NCBI RefSeq assembly: GCF_042242105.1
Contig: NC_092016.1
Coordinates: 8,136,501-8,200,500, forward strand
DNA from: Pempheris klunzingeri
Lineage: Eukaryota > Chordata > Actinopteri > Acropomatiformes > Pempheridae
DNA: 64,000 nt
Reading direction: 5' to 3'
The position numbers and the translations under genes are program-made. Shown here piece by piece: positions 60,253-64,000 of this stretch (positions are counted from its first letter, which is position 1; each line of letters begins with the position of its first letter). Under the pieces are notes generated by a model. That model did not search any database, was not told where the DNA came from, and saw only the letters and a list, made by a program, of their open reading frames with translations.

Positions 60253-61735
60253 CAGTGCTGTGAAAAAGTATTTGCCCCTTTACAGATTTCTTCTGTTTTT
60301 GCTTTATTGTCACACTTACATGTTTCAGATCATCAAACACATTTTAATATCACACAAAGATAACCTGAGTAAATACAAAAAGCAGCTTTTAAATGATGAT
60401 TTCATTTATTAAGGGAAAAAAGCTATCCAAACCAACCTGGTCCTATGTGAAAAAGTAATTACCCCCCCTTGTTAAATCATGAATTAACTGTGATTAACCA
60501 CATGAAAGCTGAGTTCAATTTCACTAGCCAGACAGACAAGAAACAAAGCCATTGACATCTATCAGTCTGGAAAGGGTTAAAAAGCCATTTCTAAGGCTTT
60601 GGGACTCCAGCGAACAACAGTGAGAGCCATTATCCCCGAATGGAGAAATCATGGAACAGTGGTGAACCTTCCCAGGGGTGGCAAGCCTACCAAAATGACT
60701 CCAAGAGCGCATCGACGACTCATCCAGGAGGTCACAAAAGAACCCTGAACAACATCTAAAGCACTGCAGGCCTCACTTGCTTCAGTTAAGGTCAGTGTTC
60801 ATGATTCAACAATAAGAAAGAGACTGGGCAAAAATGGCCTCCATGGGAGAGTTCCAAGGAGAAAACCACTGCTGACCAAAAAGAACACAAAGGCACATCT
60901 CACATTTGCCAAAAAACATCTTGATGATCCCCCACACTTTTGGGAAAATATTCTGTGGACTGACGAGACAAAAGTGGAACTTTTTGGAAGGTGTGCGTCC
61001 CGTTACATCTGGCGTAAAACTAACACAGCATTTCGGAGAAAGAACATCATACCGACAGTCAAACATGGTAGTGGTAGTGTGATGGTCTGGGGCTGCTTTG
61101 CTGCTTCAAGACCTGGACAACTTGCCGTAATTGATGGAACCATGAATTCTGCTCTCTACCAGAAAATCCTGAAGGAGAATGTCCAGCCATCAGTTCGTGA
61201 CCTTAAGCTCAAGCGCACTTGGGTTATGCAGCAGGACAATGATCCGAAGCACACCAGCAAGTCCACCTCCGAATAGCTCAAAAAAAACAAAGTGAAGGTT
61301 TTGGAGTGACCTAGTCCAAGTCCGGACTTAAATCCAATTGAGATGCTGTAGCATGACCTTAAACAGGCCGTTCATGCTCGAAAACCCTCCAATGTGGCTG
61401 AATTAAGACAATTCTGCAAAGAAGAGTGGGCCAAAATTCCCCCACAGCGATGTGAAAGACTCATTGCCAGTTATTGCAAACGCTTGGTTGCAGTTGTTGC
61501 CACCAAGGGTTATTAGGTTTAGGGGGCAATTACTTTTTCACATAGGGCCAGGTTGGTTTGGATAGCTTTTGTCCCTTAATGAATAAAATCATCATTTAAA
61601 AACTGCTTTTTGTATTTACTCAGGTTATCTTTGTGTGATATTAAAATTTGTTTGATGACCTGAAACATGTAAGTGTGACGAAAAAGCAAAAACAGAAGAA
61701 ATCTTTAAGGGGGCAAATACTTTTTCACAGCACTG
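60253..61735 (+). mobile_element. Tc1/mariner-type DNA transposon, inactive copy
   Basis: The 1,483-bp element lies between two TA dinucleotides (60251-60252 and 61736-61737), the Tc1 target duplication. Terminal inverted repeats of about 215 bp (60253-60468 and 61522-61735) start with CAGTGCTGTGAAAAAGTATT. Each repeat has a second GTGAAAAAGTAATT-like copy at its inner end, so the structure is the IR/DR type known from fish Tc1 elements. A transposase relic lies between. The subfamily is not named. The well-matched repeats point to a moderately young insertion. Confidence 0.93.
60506..61516 (+). pseudogene. Tc1-type DDE transposase, inactivated
   Basis: A single frame runs to the natural TAG at 61514-61516 without a frameshift. 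It shows the HTH-linker part (GLQRTTVRAII, NLPRGGKPTKMTPRAHRRL) and then the catalytic domain: ILWTDETKVELFG (first Asp codon 60962-60964), VMVWGCFAA, MQQDNDPKHTS (second Asp) and SPDLNPIEML (third acidic residue, Glu as in the DD34E class). Five in-frame stops break it: 60578, 60746, 61274, 61307 and 61349. The last three replace Trp codons of the family as I remember it. The start codon and first helix-turn-helix part appear to be deleted. It cannot make active transposase. Confidence 0.9.
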
Positions 61736-61737
61736 TA

Positions 61738-64000
61738 TGTTGACCTTGGGATGAGCAACACACACATCTCCATCAGCATTTCCTTCATCTGAACTGCCTG
61801 ATTTGTTCTTGCACACTTACATATGTTCTTTCTTTTCAGTTTTTTGCATTTTGTGTTAATTTTGACAGATAGTCATCTTCAGAGCCCAAGTGATAAATGG
61901 TTAACTGAAACCTCAGAGGAGGGATGACACAAAATATGTGCTACAGAGTACCACCACTAACTCAGTAACAAGTATAGAAATGTTTCTGCTGGAACAATAT
62001 AAGAATGCTATGAATCAAAAGCCTGTCAACAAATGTGTTGGAGGCTATATTTATTATATTAATTTATGCTGGTTTATACTAGACAGGTCATAACAGATCT
62101 AGCAGAGGCGGATCTGTGATTAACAGCTTGCCCACCCTGTCAGATTCCTAAAAAAGTAAAAAATAGAATAAGTAAATGAATAAGTGAATAGACAATGCCG
62201 GTTTTAATAATGATAATAACAATAATTACTTTAAATTTTTGTTTTGTCTTGAAAATTTTTAGAATTTAATATATTTAGCCACTAAAAATGACTTCTCTTA
62301 TCTGACTGACTTTATGCTACATTGTGTTACACACTGTCAAAAGGTAGTTTCATGTAGTGAGCAGCTTCTGCTAAATGGAGCTATGGCTCAGAATAACTTC
62401 CCCACACTAAAGGAATTACTGGATAGCTTCTCTGCAGATGTTTTTTTTCAATATCACCAGTCTGTTGAGGGTCATCATAACCCTTCCTCTAAAGTCCTGC
62501 AGCCGTGAGGGACTTGCCTCTGCAACAAACTATCCGAACGTGCCTGGTATCATCTACATTGACTGAACAACTTCATGTTTTTGTGTTTTGAAAGAGAACT
62601 AATTGACACTTTGGATTAAAATGATATAGTCAACCTTTTCAACTCAGAAAACTCCGCTTTGTAACCTGCCCCTCCTCCCCGAGATGTTATGATTGAATCT
62701 GTGAGGACCTTCTGGATTGTAACGTGTTTGTTGTTCAATTTGTGTTGGTAGCTACTCTAGTAATGAGAGTTATGCAGTTTGTTATTATTGTGTTATATGT
62801 GTTAAGTCCTGTTTTATATATAGGTGACCATTTATATGACTGGCTCATTGATATGCCTGTGGTATTGTGTATTAAAATTCACTACCAGTATGCCTGACCC
62901 CGTCCCCTCCCCATATATTTTTTATACTTATCTAAGCTTAAAAAAAAAAAAAATCTCATCCCATCCAGATTTCTCAAGGCCCATTTATTAACCATGTTTT
63001 GCATCAACCATTGGTCGTGACTAACAATATCAATGATGGCTGTGCTCCATAAAGGCTCCCAGTATGTCATGTCCATCAGCCACCACGCACAAAACAGGAT
63101 TTCTGCAACTGGAACACCTTAATGAAATGTATCCATTATTAATGTTATTAATTACACCTGCGCTTTTCCTGCTATAATATATTAATATTTCTGCTATGAA
63201 AAGGTCTGTTGCTTCAAACAATGAATAACAGAATAACAGAATGTATTTACATGTTTTATTGCCCAATGATTTTTTTTAATGTTGCAAGTGTCAGATTTGA
63301 AAATTCAGAGTGTGAAAAAAACAGTTAACTTCACCAGCTGGTTTTTGGCATTACACCCACATTGCGTAAGTGTTGACCCCGAGGCCGTGGCTAAAGCACT
63401 TAGATGGTGACGCCAGCAACACACAAAGGCTTTTCAAATCTATTCTACATCCTAAGACTTAGTTCTCCCTCTTTCTGGCTCCGATATACCATCAAAGGAA
63501 GTGGTGTTCATTGGCCGGGGTTTCGCTGGCAGGAATGTGTGACTAAGTGTGTGCGTGCTTGTTGCCTGAACATGTAGGCCCGTATCAGCCATCACCACAG
63601 GAAATGACCAGCCGTTTGCTTTGAAGTCCCAGCAGAGTTTTTCATTATTCCCACTATCTCTGGAGACACGAGGCAACAGACCCGCCCCCCCTCTTACATT
63701 TATGATGCTCTCTACTCACCCTCCGCTGCTCCCCACTCAGAGCCTTGCCACCAAATGCCTGTTAGAATGCAGAACAAGCGTCTATTAGCATAGAGTATGG
63801 GAGTGCTGGCCGCCACAGGGTACAAATCCCACCACTACCCCCTCACTTCTACACACCACACTTGCCCGAAAAGGCTGAGAGGGCACGTGTAATTGCATTT
63901 TCTTCTCCCTGTGCAGAAACTCAAATGCAAGATACGAGAAATTCTGAGATTCCTCAACCCTGGCCCATCCTTCCACTTCCTCTTTCTCAGTTATTCCCAC
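61738..64000. other. Gene-free stretch to the window end
   Basis: AT-rich sequence with an A run at 62941-62953. Open frames are short and show no domain. No repeat family is recognised. Confidence 0.5.

Overview
The window looks like nuclear DNA from a teleost fish, probably a percomorph. The evidence is AT-rich non-coding sequence full of CA/GT and GA microsatellites, a Tc1-type transposon, a hAT relic, and three copies of a tRNA-derived SINE of the common fish type that ends in GGAT repeats. I found no complete protein-coding gene. Long open frames are few, low in complexity and match no family I know.

The clear genes are non-coding. From about 14.7 to 21.6 kb there is a tandem array of seven complete U4 spliceosomal snRNA genes, all on the minus strand. 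Each is 145 nt and aligns to vertebrate U4 without gaps. They sit 939 to 948 bp apart, each with a PSE-like promoter element at about -42 to -61, and most have a 3'-box-like motif 6 nt past the end. Five genes share one homogenised spacer and promoter type. The first and last copies have unrelated 5' flanks with different PSE sequences, and the last copy has a good ZNF143/Staf-like distal element near -200.

Layout: 1-13.4 kb is gene-free, with one SINE and a GA microsatellite. 13.39-14.23 kb is a non-autonomous hAT element with a nested 5'-truncated SINE; both have target-site duplications. 14.73-21.6 kb is the U4 array. 21.6-29 kb is gene-free, with a possible minus-strand promoter and first exon near 22.2-22.4 kb. 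29.0-30.0 kb is a GC- and CpG-rich segment ending in a near-perfect splice donor, probably a mostly non-coding first exon of a plus-strand gene whose large first intron may cover the rest of the window. Inside it are a full-length SINE (33.2 kb), an exon-like GC-rich segment (53.1 kb) and a 1.48 kb Tc1/mariner copy (60.25-61.74 kb) with five in-frame stops.

The best candidate for something unusual is the U4 array: its three promoter types, its mosaic of spacers, and RNA changes shared by all copies in the U4/U6 pairing region. All assignments come from reading the sequence and from memory of family consensus sequences; no search was run.
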